Of a DNA stretch of 64,000 nucleotides, positions 1 to 13,900 are shown piece by piece (position 1 is the stretch's first letter; each line of letters starts with the position of its first letter). Made by a program: the position numbers and the translations under genes. The DNA is from Membranipora membranacea (taxonomy: Eukaryota; Bryozoa; Gymnolaemata; Cheilostomatida; Membraniporidae): assembly GCA_914767715.1 (NCBI GenBank), contig OU612066.1, positions 24,900,283 to 24,964,282 of the forward strand, read 5' to 3'. The notes beneath the pieces are model-generated. The model did no database searches. It was not told where the DNA came from and saw only the letters and a program-made list of their open reading frames with translations.

Positions 1-3000
1 AAGGACTATAAATATACTTAGCTGGAAGATGAGACAGAGTTTTACTATAGCTGCGTGCATCTCACATGTGATTTATAAAGACTATTGGACTATATTGTAG
101 CTATCGTGGCATTATTACACATACATGTACAGCCAATTAATGACCATTACAGACTATGTCTGTATTTATTGACATTATTCCCTTATACCCAATGGTTAGG
201 TGCGGTGTTAGCATTTGAACATTTGTTTTGCACTGTGATAACTTCACTACAGATCCGACTAAAGGTTATACAACTTCGGCAGCACATCATCAAAATTATC
301 AGATGTGATTGTCTATCTAAAAAACAATACAACTATGATGGTCAAGTCATCGCTCATTCCTTACTGTAGAATTGTATAATCATAAAAAATCAGGTATGCC
401 ATAAGTGCCTCACTTCAGCTGTATTTGAAATTTGTTTAACGCAGTTCATAAAAATTTGTTAATCGTTAATCGTATTGAAATGAAGACCAAAAAACTCTGT
501 TAAAGAATCTCATATAATATTCCAAAAAGATATTCTTTCTCCTTGTTGTCCAGCACTTATTTGGGCGGTATCGGTCAAGTATAGCGGGGATGATCTGTTG
601 TTATTGGTTCTAATTCGTGAGCGTACTGGATGGGCATTGTCATGTGATATTTTGATGAGGTAGTTGTTGTAGTAAGAATGCGGGAAGCTGGTGACTTCGG
701 ACAGTGATGGTTTTTTCATGTTGTTCATTGTTTTTTCTGCCTCTAGTAGAATAATGAGAGTGAAAATTGTATTCGTTCGAGTTTAATTTTGACTGCATCT
801 GCAAGCATGTTGTACCATATGGAATCCTGTCTAGGTTTATTATTGAGTCAATAATATTGACTGATTTACCATTCACAGAATATGAATTTTCTCAATATTT
901 CCTTTTCCCCATAAGGTCTACAATCTAAATGCTCACTGCCACAAAGTTATCCAGCTGTGATGTTTGCAACAAGATAGATTTGAGACCGTCATGCATTAAA
1001 ACAGTACAGGGTCAAATGGATGGCCAATCTATAGTGGTGGATAAGGGGTTGACATGGATGGCACAGTTCAAGAGATGTGTGATCAATGAGGTTTAGTTCA
1101 TTGGTGTGATGTATGGTCGTGTAAGGTGCATGGTTTATATGATATATTCTAAGACAAAAGCACAGCCCTGACAGTTGGTGGAAAAATAAACAACTTGGCT
1201 ATATTTTCACTAAGGCAAAAATATGAGTTACCAATTAAAATGTCACGGTGACAAGCAAAGGTGCAGCATGTATTACAAGGACATGGTTAACAAGAAAAGC
1301 GAATGATGACTTGCTAACAAATAAAAAATTTTAGTTGTCTTCTCTTGCCATATTTATGCGACTAATTGGTAGTTGTGTCACTAAACCGAACAAAACACAA
1401 CCTAAATTCTGCGAAATACTAGCTAGGTAGTGTAAGGTTATGCTATGAAGTATCTGCTTGTGGTAATTCCAAATCAAACTCAACAACTTTGTCAAGGTCA
1501 TAAAAACAGAGAAAACTTATTTCTCCTGAATCTGGAGATAACTTTGTGCTAAAATCAGATGAGACCCTGTTCAAGTTGCTGAATTTCACATATCCTTCGG
1601 CTTAGAAGTATGTCACATGATTCTAGGGCTCCACAAGAATACTCTGTAATGCCTTCCCTTGATAAACAGGGCAGCAACAACATCATGGATCATCTTAGTA
1701 AAACTACTATATATAATAATAATATATATATTATATATTAAATATTATACTTATTCTTTATGTAAAGAGGGACAGACTGGGTCAGAACCTCCTCCTGTAG
1801 AGGTCACATTCACAGGTCCACTGCTTGACCTGGGTCTCTTGCAACCAGGTTTGTGAACACAGGCCTAGCTACCCAGCCGGCACAACTGTATCTAAACCAA
1901 GGAGTCCTTGTCTAAACTATGTTGAAAAGATGTTTACCTTAGAGGCTGAACTACGTCTGCCTAATGTGGCAATCTGTCACGCTATTATATGTTGGAATGG
2001 TGCATTTTAGTAGATATTGTTACGATATATAAACTGCCTCTGCTACACATCTAACTAGAGGCTTGTATAAATAGTAACCATGCGTTTTCTACACAGCAAA
2101 ATTATACACAACATATATTTCATTTTAATTACGATTTATTACATTTAATATCAATTAGCATTTAGGAGGGTGTTTTACTCATAGTGATTCAGTCCACTGT
2201 GGATGTCGAGTAGTAGGCCCATTAGACCTCCACTAGTGTAGGGAAGTCATTGAGTCATTCACAGTGTAACTCTTGGAACTTATTTCGAATACAATCTGGT
2301 TCAACTTTATTTGCAAAGAACATTAAGTGGTGCTTAATGCAGGTAATCTAAACCCTGGCTATTTATTAACCAATTTCAAAATACTGACATGTATTAATGT
2401 TTGAAAGTTATTGATTAATGGTTTATTTAAATAAATATATTGCACTGTTGTGTTGTCACAAGGGCTTACCAAACGTTAGCAGCTTACCAGGGGAGATAAA
2501 TGCAAGTAATGTATGCAAATTCAACAGCTACGCAGTCATGAACACATCGTTCCCATGCAGTTTAGAGACTAGATTTGATTTTAAGAAAATGGAATAAAAC
2601 AGTGCAAAATAGAATTGCACACAATTTGGAGCCACACAGAGTGTTAGCAAACAAATGGCAAAGCATTTTATTCCCATATGATGCCAGTATTCTTGCAAAT
2701 TACTCTCGAGTAAAGTAGCTGTAGTTACTGCGCAGTTACCATATTGGAAAAAACTGTGTTGATTTGTATGCACCATTTATGCATCTACAAGATATTGAAT
2801 GTTAAACGTGTACCATGCAACACAGAAACAATCCAATTGCGACATTGGAAACATGTTGCCGCATACAATGTGCCCGCTGGGTAGTCCTTATACTCAAAGT
2901 CTCAAACTCAGTCTTACTCTTAGACCAAGGACTGGGCCAAGTAGCACAGGTTTACTGCATAACCTTGGTCTCTTGCAATGCAATGTCTGACTGCTCCTGC

Positions 3001-3412
3001 CCCTGGATGCATATCCCCTACTAAATGGACTTCTTTCTTTGTGGGTATTCCACTCTCCAACTGGTCGCGATGCAGCCCGCAATGAAAGTCTTTGCAACAT
3101 CTAGGATATATCGAACAATACAAGTATTTTTATTTGCATGATGAGCATAACATTTATGCAGAAATTTAGATTTTTAGATATAGATTGATAATAGGATTGA
3201 TATCTGGTCTAAAAGGGACATAGTCACACACTTTTTTGCATAGAATCCAGTGGGAACTATGTTCTAAGTGTTCCCCACTCATAACTAACACTGCCCCTAC
3301 TATTACAAGTCACTGTTTTGTTGAATTGAAAGGTCAATCATAATTACTGCTTCTGAACTTGATATGATCCATATATGTCTGCCCTGAGTATTGCTCCCGC
3401 TGTTTTAGAAAA
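1..3412. other. Upstream region without a recognised gene
   Basis: I find no exon chain or family-like reading frame here; the open frames are short and low in coding character. Positions about 1711-1745 are an AT-rich simple repeat. Two stretches, about 1825-1860 and 2925-2985, share the phrase 'ggtctcttgcaa' and neighbouring words about a preceding 'accaagg', and a related phrase recurs near 37270, which suggests fragments of one dispersed repeat. The last 100 bases before 3413 should hold the promoter or 5' UTR of the FAM8A1-like gene, but I see no clear TATA box. Confidence 0.5.
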
Positions 3413-6400
3413 ATGGCTACCGAAAATCCCAAAAGGAAGCTAACTTTGAATCAGTACGCTGAGGAGTTGAGAGGATGGCTCCACTTATGCCAACAAGTAC
3501 AGATGACAAACTACTCCAGTCAGGCGTATATGATGGGCTTAGCTTGTCAGCCCCCTCAAAGCTTCACACAACCAATCTCACAGTCAGCTAATAACACAGC
3601 AAATAGACCTGATAACACAGCACCAGCAAACAACCAGCAACAACCTCAGACTCCTCCGAGGAATTTCCCTGAAAGTGCTGGTGAGTGCTGCATTCTTAAT
3701 AATTGTACCACCAGTAACAAAACGGTTTGTTCAGTCAGCCGATTGATCTATCATTCTTATAACTCCAAAATTATACAATGGCATCCATCATTTTAATCAA
3801 AATTAGACACATACTATTTAGTTCACACACTAATACAATCTAATGAAATCCCAAGGAATATAACCTGTCCATACATGAAATTTTGATGGAATCAGAAATT
3901 GATTACTGAATTTGAACATCAGCATTTTTGGATCAAAACGGTGGATTAGGTTACAAGTCTCCGTCATCAACAAACAGAAATATATGAGTTTAAAATGCTC
4001 TTTTCAATAATATCTCATTTTCTCCATAATGCTGCGTATTATTAGAATTGGTGTTGTGTTGCGGCCATCTTTCTGATTGTCATGTTGATGATTTCAGGTA
4101 TTGAAGTAAAGGTTCCTTCATTGGTAAGACGTGCAGCCGCTGAAGTGATTGACTGTTTGATTCTACTACTCGTCAAATTGTTCATATCCTATGTGCTCAT
4201 ACAATATGGTGGTTTCAAGTAAGTACTACATAGTGGGGTTGAACATTTTCAACATATAAATGTAGCAAGAAAATCGACGTTGATTATTGACCCTCTTCAA
4301 CATGGATTTGAATGTCACTGCTTATCATGCGAGATAAAAACGTTGAATAGTAGCTGCTGTGTGGTAGAATGAAGAATTTATGAGCTCAATATAAATAGAC
4401 CGCAAAGAGGAATCAAGTGAATGATGCACGGAGTGAAGGCCAATCATATTCAGACTCTAGCTCTGTGTAAGCACCTCCACCGGATTTGTTGCGCTTTTGA
4501 ATCAGAAACCCTTATTACTCCAGAAAAAAAACCTGAGATAAAAACTGCTGCTTCCCCCCAGTGATCATCGTGTTTAAAAATTGACTTATCCATCTTTTAT
4601 TACTACATGGTCTTGTCTGTCACAGATGATAATACCCAACTTTTACCTGGCCTGAGAATCATAAGGGAACCTTGTCAGTGTGACCCATTAACTTATTTTG
4701 TGTCCCTTAATTCTCAAACAAAGTCACACCAGTAGAAGCGTGAATAGCTCAGTGCCCGTGTTGCTGGTCAATTATGAATACCAATACCAGCAACCCCGGA
4801 TGTAATGTTGCTGGTGGTGGGTATCAAATTTCACCCATTCCCGCCAGCTGGTTGGGCAGTGGTTGATGATGGAATTCCTTTACCAGCAACTTATGCAGAG
4901 TTTGACCGCTTACCTCACCCATGGACGTCCTCATAACTCTCTGATGAAAAGTTGTATAATACTTTCAGCGCAATACAGATATTTGACTTCGACTACGCTC
5001 TACTGTCTGGTGAATTAGATGTGGACAAGTTTGTTAGCCTCAGTTCTGATATAATGCTTGTGGAGATGGTGCATAGAGTATTCGTCTCCTCCTATGAGGT
5101 ATGTAAGGGTGTCATAGGGCTTAAAAACTTGACCCATCAGCATTGATTGTTTTGAATTTATACATTCTCAAGTTATAGAGCACTGACTACGCTGGTGTAT
5201 AATATGATGTTAGTGTATGATCAAATGTATGGCAAAGTAGTTGGATGTCATTCTTGTGACTATATAGGATTGGCAGTTATCTCTTTATAATATAACACAG
5301 ACAACTAGCACTGATGAATGTATATTACTGTTTATGTACATACAGGGTGACCCAAACTCCCTGGTTCACGCTCAGCCGGGAATAAACCTATCAACTTCAG
5401 AGCATATACAGTTGTCAGTTTTCTCTTTATTGTACTGGACAGGCAACTAACACTCATGAACATATAAATACTATTAATTTTTATATCCTTATCCTATCTT
5501 CTCCTGAGCATTGTTTGTCCATTGAGTATTTGCTCAATGATGAATTCAACGGCAACATCTGATAACTTTTTTTGCAAAGGATGATGGCTAAAAGGTGTAA
5601 CTGAAAGTTGAAGGAATTGGCTGTGCCGTGTAGAAATAAAAATAAAGAAGCAAAGTTGTACACTTCAGTACACAGAATGTTGACACCAAAAAGAGATGCA
5701 ATAAATAGTATAATTATACTTCCAAACTTAATTACAGGCATTTTGTTTGGCGTATGTATCTGATATCATACCTCCTGGAGGGTTCACCCCAGGTAAGAGG
5801 ATGATGGGTCTGGCAGTAATTGGCTGTGATGATGTATTCTCATTAGGAAATGACCGCTTCCTTGTAACTGGTATGAGGAACCCCTCATTAAAAAGGTGAG
5901 TGATTATGGAGTTATCTTATGGGGTACAATTTAATACAATTCATGCTGAGTGCCATATTGAAACCCATACTTTCTCATGTACTGATATTGTTACGTCAAT
6001 TCTAGGGAGCTGTGTATTGAACCACACCAGTTTACTGAAATTTAGACATTCGAGGCTTTTTAGATTGCAGATCATCACATTTTTTCTACGAAACAAAGTA
6101 CCATTGATTAAGTAATGAAAGACAGTCCTGATTTCTATATGAGACAATGACATCATATCTATGGCTCCTTTGATTTTAATATTTTGAATGGGATATTGGA
6201 AGGAGTTAGAAAGCAAGCGGAGTCAAAAGTTTGTAGTTCATATCAGAAAACAATTTTATTAATGTCATCCGATAAAAAACTATCCACTGATTCATCACAT
6301 TGTGCTTGATGCAGCAGACTAGAATGAAATAGTACCGAAGACTTGATAAAAATGATTTTTATCATTATAAACTCTGTGGATAACACTGAACTATATCTAC

Positions 6401-6819
6401 ATATCTCAGCATTGAATTCGGGAGATGACAATATCATGATAGGTTTTTACAGTATGATAATGAATATCCCAGAATGCAACTTTCTGGAATTTCCAGTGGT
6501 GAGCAGACCAACGAGAGCATAACAATAAGATTGGCCTGATCTTGTTGGGAATTTTGGGTAGAATTGCCTTATGGGAATATTATTAACCTCCCAAAAATGA
6601 TAACTTTGTATGTAGGAGAAAAAATGGTCATGGTAGAGATTTTACTAACCATCTCTTTTGATCTTTTTTTACAGCACGATGTGTCGATCGTTTCTGAAGA
6701 ATTTCTCCCTCAGTGTTATGATGCCAACCTGCCTGACTGTGTTCATGTTTGACCATAAAAGAGCAGTATACGACCTTCTGAGTAACACAGTGGTTATCGA
6801 GCTACAACCAGTACCATAG
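3413..6819 (+). CDS. FAM8A1: FAM8A1-like RDD-domain membrane protein, 5 exons, 273 aa
   Basis: Exons 3413-3680, 4098-4218, 4969-5098, 5738-5895 and 6675-6819 join in frame with GT-AG introns. Residues 1-90 are polar and Gln/Asn/Pro-rich, starting MATENPKRKLTLNQYAEEL. From about residue 95 the protein is an RDD domain: PSLVRRAAAEVIDCLILLLV begins membrane segment 1, a GGFTPGKRMMGL motif lies at about 187-198, and the last segment is followed by FMFDHKRAVYDLLSNTVVIE, the usual RDD ending. FAM8A1 is known as a cofactor of the HRD1 ubiquitin ligase in ER-associated degradation; that role is inferred from family only. The human protein is longer (413 aa) because of its N-terminal part. The next gene downstream on the same strand is PDI, another ER protein. 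A possible attaaa signal lies at 7183-7188. Confidence 0.85.
4731..4890. repeat. Short inverted-repeat segment in FAM8A1 intron 2
   Basis: Within the intron between the second and third FAM8A1-like exons, the word 'gttgctggt' and its complement 'accagcaac' recur several times over about 150 bases, giving a segment that can fold on itself. It is more GC-rich than the surrounding intron. I read it as a degraded mobile-element fragment. Confidence 0.3.
5280..5480. repeat. Imperfect tandem duplication with a dispersed 14-mer
   Basis: About 5272-5340 and 5405-5475 resemble each other (both contain a 'ctcttta' word, then 'caactaacact' or 'caactagcact', then 'atgaa'). The spacer holds 'ccaaactccctggt' at 5352-5365. 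The same 14 bases occur at 39315-39328 and 54007-54020, so this is one member of a dispersed repeat lying in FAM8A1 intron 3. Confidence 0.4.
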
Positions 6820-7778
6820 TATAAAGGAGCATTTACTCACATTTGTGTTGTCCAAAGTCACCCATCATAGAGAGTTGATGATTGCGTATAATTTCAGTGA
6901 GGGTTTGTAAGGAAGCTTCTTTCCTCTTGGCGCACTATTTTTATTTATCTTAATGTCTATTTTCCTTCTCTGTGATTAATGTTTTTTTTAGGGTAGCAGC
7001 TTCCAATGCATTAATTATCTCATGTCATCTCTCATCATCTAGTTTAATCAGGGAGTAAAATCCTTGTTTTATTAACGCCTGTCCTGGTCCCAGCCATGAA
7101 ATCGTCAGCTTCATTGATGTATTTTAATCTTGCTAGATATCACTTGTCGTTCAAAATTCTGTTTATGATATGAATAGATATATATTAAACCAAGGATGTA
7201 AAAAAATCAGCTTGTAATTTGATATTTAATCTCATGTGCAGTTTTGTCCTAAACTTGCTGCCGCTCAAAAGAGCATTTTATGTGCAAATTTAGCCTAGAG
7301 TTATTGTTTATCTTCCTCTTGTGTTGCTTATAATGACATCAATATAAGCACATGATTGAGTCATTGTGTTTCAATTTTATTTCTGGTTAGGTGCACCAGC
7401 CCTGCCTTATCACAAGAGGAATCTGTGCTTTGTTGAAGAATAACCTGGTAAAGCTACTTATATCATTGCCCATGGTTCCGTGTACTGACATAACCCAAGC
7501 ACCTGATATTTGTTCCGATCTTGGTAGCGCCAACGAGCCAAATGGTATACTTATATTTTTACCAACAAAATAAGTTTGACCAATCAAAGATAAATGAGGT
7601 GTTTTAAGGCCATTTCCTTTAACGCACTGATATGTGCAGGAACTTGATAAACCTATTAATTTGAGCTCATCCCACCACAAACCTACTATTATTGTGTGCA
7701 CTGGAGCTAGCAATGTGACAGGCACATGGCAATGTTTCATTTATTTCCTCAAACCTCTTCTGGTTGGCTTAATTATGA
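6820..7778. other. Intergenic region between FAM8A1-like and PDI genes
   Basis: It holds the presumed 3' UTR of the FAM8A1-like gene (possible attaaa at 7183-7188) and the distal PDI promoter. Open frames around 7387-7740 exist on both strands but overlap each other, match no family I know and lack a plausible exon chain. I call no gene here. Confidence 0.5.
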
Positions 7779-7797
7779 CCAATTGGAAAAGCCCACG
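7779..7797 (+). promoter_or_regulatory. ER stress response element (ERSE) upstream of PDI
   Basis: The bases read CCAAT (7779-7783), nine bases, then CCACG (7793-7797), an exact match to the ERSE consensus CCAAT-N9-CCACG. In animals this element is bound by NF-Y at CCAAT and by ATF6 or XBP1 at CCACG, and it drives ER chaperone genes during the unfolded protein response. It lies about 134 bases before the PDI start codon, where such an element is expected. A further ATTGG (inverted CCAAT) follows at about 7804. The match is seen directly; function is inferred. Confidence 0.8.
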
Positions 7798-7930
7798 AGG
7801 AGAATTGGCCTATAATAATGAAGCAGCTTATCAGTGAAGGTCCTCTGCCACGTTGAGTGTGAGACTGAAAAGCAAACTTTTTTCCTTCCCTTCCTCTGGT
7901 TATTTGATTCCAGATTTCCTTGCAATCAAC

Positions 7931-10900
7931 ATGAAGTTTGCACTAGCAGTACTTGCAGCTGTTGCTGCCCTAACTTTAGGGGAAGTTGAGCTCGATGAAG
8001 GAGTGATGGTGTTGACTAATGACAACTTCCAAGGAGTTGTTGATGGCAATGAATTTGTTCTTGTTGAATTCTGTAAGTACTACAACTACTACAACTTCCT
8101 TTTTATAATCTTGTCTTCATAAAGTGACTGTGCCTTTTTGGCACTTTTCATTGGTGATCAACAAGAAAGAATTGCCATACTTCAGACTGATAATGTGAAC
8201 CAGTGGAATCAAGGAAAAAAACTACAATTGATTGATAAGAATCATTCACATCAGTCATCAATTTACATTGATATATTTTATGTACTTGACTTAGTAAGAA
8301 GGCCTATATTGTGTGTGTGTGTGTGTGTGCCTACCAACTACAGTGTTGTCATTTTGTTGATTGCCTACCAGTGAGCTTAGCTCAGAACAGGGAACGAAGA
8401 AGAGCGCTCTTAGATAGTTATATTTATTACATTTTTTTCATCTTCGATTAATTAATACATGTTGGAAGTTGTTGAGACCTAGTGTGTATTGTTTTGTCGT
8501 CTTATCTAGATGCACCATGGTGTGGACATTGTAAATCCCTGGCTCCAGAGTACGCTGCTGCTGCACAAAAGCTTGCAGCTGACGACTCGCCCATCAAGCT
8601 CGCAAAGGTCGACGCTACTGTCGAGTCCGACCTTGGAGAGAAGTTTGAAGTCAGAGGCTACCCAACTCTGAAATTCTTCAGAAACGGAAAGGATGTCGAA
8701 TACACTGGTAAGGGGCACAATGATTACCAACTATTCATGGCAACTTTTTGTGTTGACTTGCTTGCTGCATGTGATGTGAAAGGAAATGAAACGCCTTATC
8801 AGAGTTGCATTTTCATTACATTTGCTCAATGAGTATGACAAATTTTACTATGTAGGCTTTGGTCCGCAGAACACACTTTTTCTTCCGTCAATTTGGCCCT
8901 AAGATCTGTTGGTGCTTGCAACTCTTTCATAATCTATCCACTAAAGCAATGGTTAATAAGGGAACTAAGATCGATGGGCTCCAGTGTACAGTGTAATTTT
9001 TCTTCTTCTCTAATTTTCCATTTGAAAGAGCTAGTTATTTACTTTGAGTCTCAATGCAAGCCCGCATCTTGTTAGACAGACCACATTTCACTTTTCAAAT
9101 GTAAATGAATTGTGGCAATCAAAAACCGTAACACCACAAATAAGGGTTAACTGTGGTATGTGGCTTGTGCAACCCCACCAAAAACATCCCACCAGCAGAT
9201 TGATATTTGAGGCTTTGCACCCCCACACACCCCCACCGTGCAACATATCAGCTAGCAATCTGCAAGTTTACTTTTTCATCTGATATGATTCTCAGTGATG
9301 CTAAAGCTTGTTTGATGATTGCAATCTTACTGTTCATCACTGATGTTATACAAAGGAATTTATCATCTCCATCTAATTTCACAGCACTGGAAGCATTAAT
9401 TTAGTTCCTGATACAATTCAGCTCTTATGCAATTAACTCTGCAGGGCTTCTAAACCTATAATTTATCTATATTGATAGTTGATGTAATCTTTAGTAACAC
9501 CACATGGCGCATGAAGTATTTTGTATTTGTACACGTGTCCCTAAATTGCTATTATGTTGTCATGACAATATAACCTAACTCAACGTGTGCAAACCTCACT
9601 GGCCGTGGGACCAACTATTCTGGGAGAAATCCTGATAAAAAGGAATTTAATTTATATTAATCATGCGAGGTGCCTAAATTTTGACACTGATGGCCTTCAA
9701 CATTCTAATTGATGAAGATTATTTTTCTATTATATCAAGAAACCCTTTTTTATGTGTGAATTAACTATTTCCCTTTTTTTAATGCCTCAAGGTCAGTTGG
9801 CCTAATAAGTCTCACCCTTGCATCCTGCTCACCCGGATTTGCCTGAAATAGACCTGGTCCCTAATTTAAAGAGTTTGCAGTTTTACTCGGTAGGCCTAAG
9901 TGGCAGATGTAGATATCTGATGGTTTAGCTTTATTTTGGTTACAGGTGGAAGAACCACAGATGAGATTATCTCCTGGCTGAACAAGAAGACTGGTCCACC
10001 AGCCGTCACTCTCGCCACCCAAGCAGATCTGGACAAACTGATGGAGAATGAGGTCTCCTGCGTCGGATTCTTCAAGGTGAGTAAAAGTTTCCTTGATCTT
10101 ATGAAGATGCGATTTTGAAAGCAATTTTAATTGACCCTGTTTGTCTTTGAGGCCTACTCAATGATAATATCCTCACTTTGTGTTATGAGAGTGCTATAGC
10201 CAGTCTCAATTGCCAGTCTGCACTTTTTGTATAAATTGCTATGCTGTATCAAAATGTCGATGATCATTTTGTATTCCAGTCTGGAAAGCTCCGATTTATA
10301 GATTTTCAACCATCTATCAATGGTATCAGCTGGCAAGCAGACAGCAACTAAACAAAATCAAATTAATCTGTTGTGTAAATAATACTGTCAGCTAATTATC
10401 CTTAGTTAATTATCCTTACTTAGCATCACAACCTAAAAGTGTAATACTGTGTAAATGAAATTCATTCTCAAGACTAAAAATAATGTTATACAAACCACTT
10501 GTGTTTGAGTGTTGCTTTGAAGCAAGCATATAGATCAATGCCACAATGCAGCAGAAGCACAGAAGTCCATGCAATGAGTGATAACCACTACCATAATATC
10601 TCCAATATCATATACCCTTAAAAGTATATACTCCTATATCTATCCTTCATATTGCTGGTAACATTGCCGATCACACAATGTGTGTCGATTGCAACCAAAT
10701 CTCCTCATATTCAAGCCTGCCCATGTCTTATTTACAACATTAACATTGCCAGCAAGTTTGAACTATTCAGCTGAACAAAGTCACCATGTATTATTTGGAA
10801 ACTGATGGTATATATTTCCCCTTGCATCGTTTAGTAGACCTGATAACGGTTAGTATTTCTAAGTAAACTTGTTTAGCGTGTGTTTATAATTATATAAATT

Positions 10901-13900
10901 TCCATTTTACAGGATCAATCCTCAGATGCGGCCAAGGCTTTCCTAGAGGCAGCAGCTGCCGAGGAAAGTATTAACTTTGGCATCACCTCTGAGGATGCGC
11001 TGTTTAAATCCTCTAACGTCGAAGCCGACAGTGTAGTAGTGTTTAAACAGTTTGACGACAAGAGAGTCGACCTGAAGGAGGGAATCACCGCTGACGCAAT
11101 CGCTGACCTTCTCGACGCTAACAGACTGCCACTGGTCATCTACTTCAGCCAAGATGTAAGTAGGCCCAGTTTAAAGTGTTTTCCCAGTGGTCCATAATCA
11201 TCTTGATTTCTGGCTGACCTAGAAGAATGTAGACACAATAAGGGGAGTATCTAGTTTTGAATGTTCATGAAGCACTTGTCGGGCTAGAACTGATGACTGA
11301 AGCTTCATGTGTTGTGTACCTTAGTATGTTCATCAATCACTAAGGCATCATATCATCTAAAATATCATCTACTAGTACTGAGAGAGCTGGTGCGTTTCAC
11401 ACACTGTGGATCGCCCTGTTTTTGTTTTCATACTTTTTTGTTTTTCATACTTTTTTGTTTTCATACTTATTTGTTTTACTTTCATATTTTTTGTTTTTCA
11501 TACTTGCTTTCATACTGTTTTTGTTTTCATAATTTATACCAATTTGATGAGTGAGCACTGACCTGGTTCTGATCAAGTATCATGCATACATGAGGTGATG
11601 TAGTTCATCGGGAAATAATATGAGGTTTTTATCTCTCACATGGCTGAACTTTGTACCAGCCTCCATGCCGTTAACATTCTGCAGCGACTGACTGTAAGAA
11701 ACTCGAAAACATTATAGCAGTATAATTGTCCCTATTCATAATCATTACATTTTTATATACTTTTTACAGAATGCCGACCAGATCTTTGGAGGAGAGGTAA
11801 AGAACCATCTGCTGATGTTCATGAAGAAATCATCAGACCAACACGATGCTGCCGTCGAGGCCATGAGAACTGTAGCTGCTGCCAACAAAAACAAGGTGAG
11901 TCATCCTCAAGTACTGTGTGTTATAATAGTCCTAGTACAATCAGTAATACCTAGAACCACAGCAGTTTTTCCTGTGCACAACTTTATCAAATACTACACA
12001 TAATGTAATAACGCATTGACAGTGTCTTGTTGAGACTATTCATTCCGCAGATCAATGTGTTCTAAGTTAGTGGTGGAGCACATCTAGTATGCTAGTCATA
12101 TACGAAAATCCCATACTGGCTGACAAACAGTCTTTCTACTTAACATGTATAGCCAGTGTAGACATGCGGAGTCTAACTCACTGACTTTATTTTTCTATGC
12201 AGGTTCTATTTGTCTTCATTAATCTCGATGAGGAAGATAATGTCAGAATTCTCGAATTCTTCGGACTTACCGTCGAAGATGCACCAACATACAGACTCAT
12301 CCATCTTGAAGATGTAAGTAAATAGTCTAGTCACATACTGAATCGTAAATCTTAACACAAGAAGACCATGACTTACTGCCTGTCTGTCTGTCTACTATCA
12401 GCATTGGCTGGTAGTAATAGAGCTGAGGTGTTCATGATTACCAGCATTTCGGCTTTAATGAAAGTCTGTCTCAGTACGCCACAGCTGCGGGTTAGGTGTC
12501 AATTCATGCTGATGTGGCCATTTTTTCAGCGGGTGGGTGCCATTAATAACGAAAATCCAGGGTAGTTACTAGAGCTTCTATCCAACTATAAATGATCTAA
12601 CCGTCATAGACAGACTTTACATTAATATAGATAAAATAGTTGTGGCATGATGAGCGTGCCACGTATCATTTGGTTGAGTAATTAAAGGAAGCCGGTATCC
12701 TTTACTTGTGGGTCTTCTCATACCAATATTGACTTTTCATATCCTACCTGTGAAGAATTATCACCTGTCCATGACGGCTGGATTTCCTCAATCACTGGTA
12801 TTACCTCGTGAATCTAGAAGGATTTTAATTATACTGCCAATATTTTTGATGAATAGTCACTTCCTCAACATTGCTTAGCCAATTAGATTTGTGTCAAAGA
12901 GGATTAACTTTAAACCGGGATCAATCAATATCTAGTTCCCCTGATTTTCCCACCAATTGCAATATTATATAGCTCTAAGATATTATTATTATTCCTCCTG
13001 TAAGGTCCTAGTATTGGGTTAGGGTTATTTATTGACATGTGGGTGCTTGATTCCATTAAACTTGGTATTAATCGCTAACATCTATGATCAGTTAATTAAT
13101 ATGGTTCCGTTTCATTTTTTTAAATAGGATATGGAGAAATTCAAGCCAGACAGCAATGATGTCACCGTTGATAAGCTCACCGAGTTTGTCACCGCCTTCC
13201 TGGACGGAAATCTCAAGCCATTCCTGATGAGCGAGGACGTACCAGCTGATTGGGACAAGAACCCAGTTAAGGTTCTCGTTGGCAAGAACTTCGCCGAGGT
13301 CGCCCTTGACGAGAAGAAAAATGTATTCGTAGAGTTCTGTAAGTACCATGCCATCAAGGTTTTACTTTATGATAAAGAGGAGCAAAAATGCACCTAAAGG
13401 TGTTTTAGAAATCTTCCAAAATTATTTGTCTTCACTGAGTATAGTTTCAAAAACTCAGTAAACATGAACTTTATCTCTAGGCCTTCTCCTTATTTCATGC
13501 TTTCCCTTTTAGATGCTCCATGGTGTGGACACTGCAAGCAGCTCGCACCAATCTGGGATGAGCTCGCCGAGAAATTCAAAGATAGCGCTGATATAGTCAT
13601 CGCCAAGATGGACTCTACCGCCAACGAGGTCGAGGATGTCTCAGTACAGAGCTTCCCAACACTAAAATATTTCCCTGCTGGTGGCAAGGATGTAAGTTAG
13701 CATTACTATTGTGTTTTGAAGCAAAGTAAACTATGCCATGTTAGATGAACTGCAGCTAGAAGCATCAAGGTGCTGAGTGACATCATCGGAGTTATCTTCT
13801 CTATGTTAAATAAATCAATGAGGGGACAATACCCAATTAAATCATTACTCCTACTCCCAAAAATGGATATAGTTGCTGTGGTTGCGTACTACGCTGTGTT

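Noticed and set aside
510-876. Two overlapping minus-strand open frames that could be a retroelement fragment
   Set aside because: No recognisable motif, no splice context, and the frames overlap each other in different registers.
7387-7740. A 117-codon minus-strand open frame upstream of PDI
   Set aside because: A shorter frame covers the same bases on the plus strand, there is no family match, and it lies in what should be the PDI promoter.
11309-11554. A Phe/Cys/His-rich open frame within PDI intron 4
   Set aside because: It is translated from the T-rich minisatellite.
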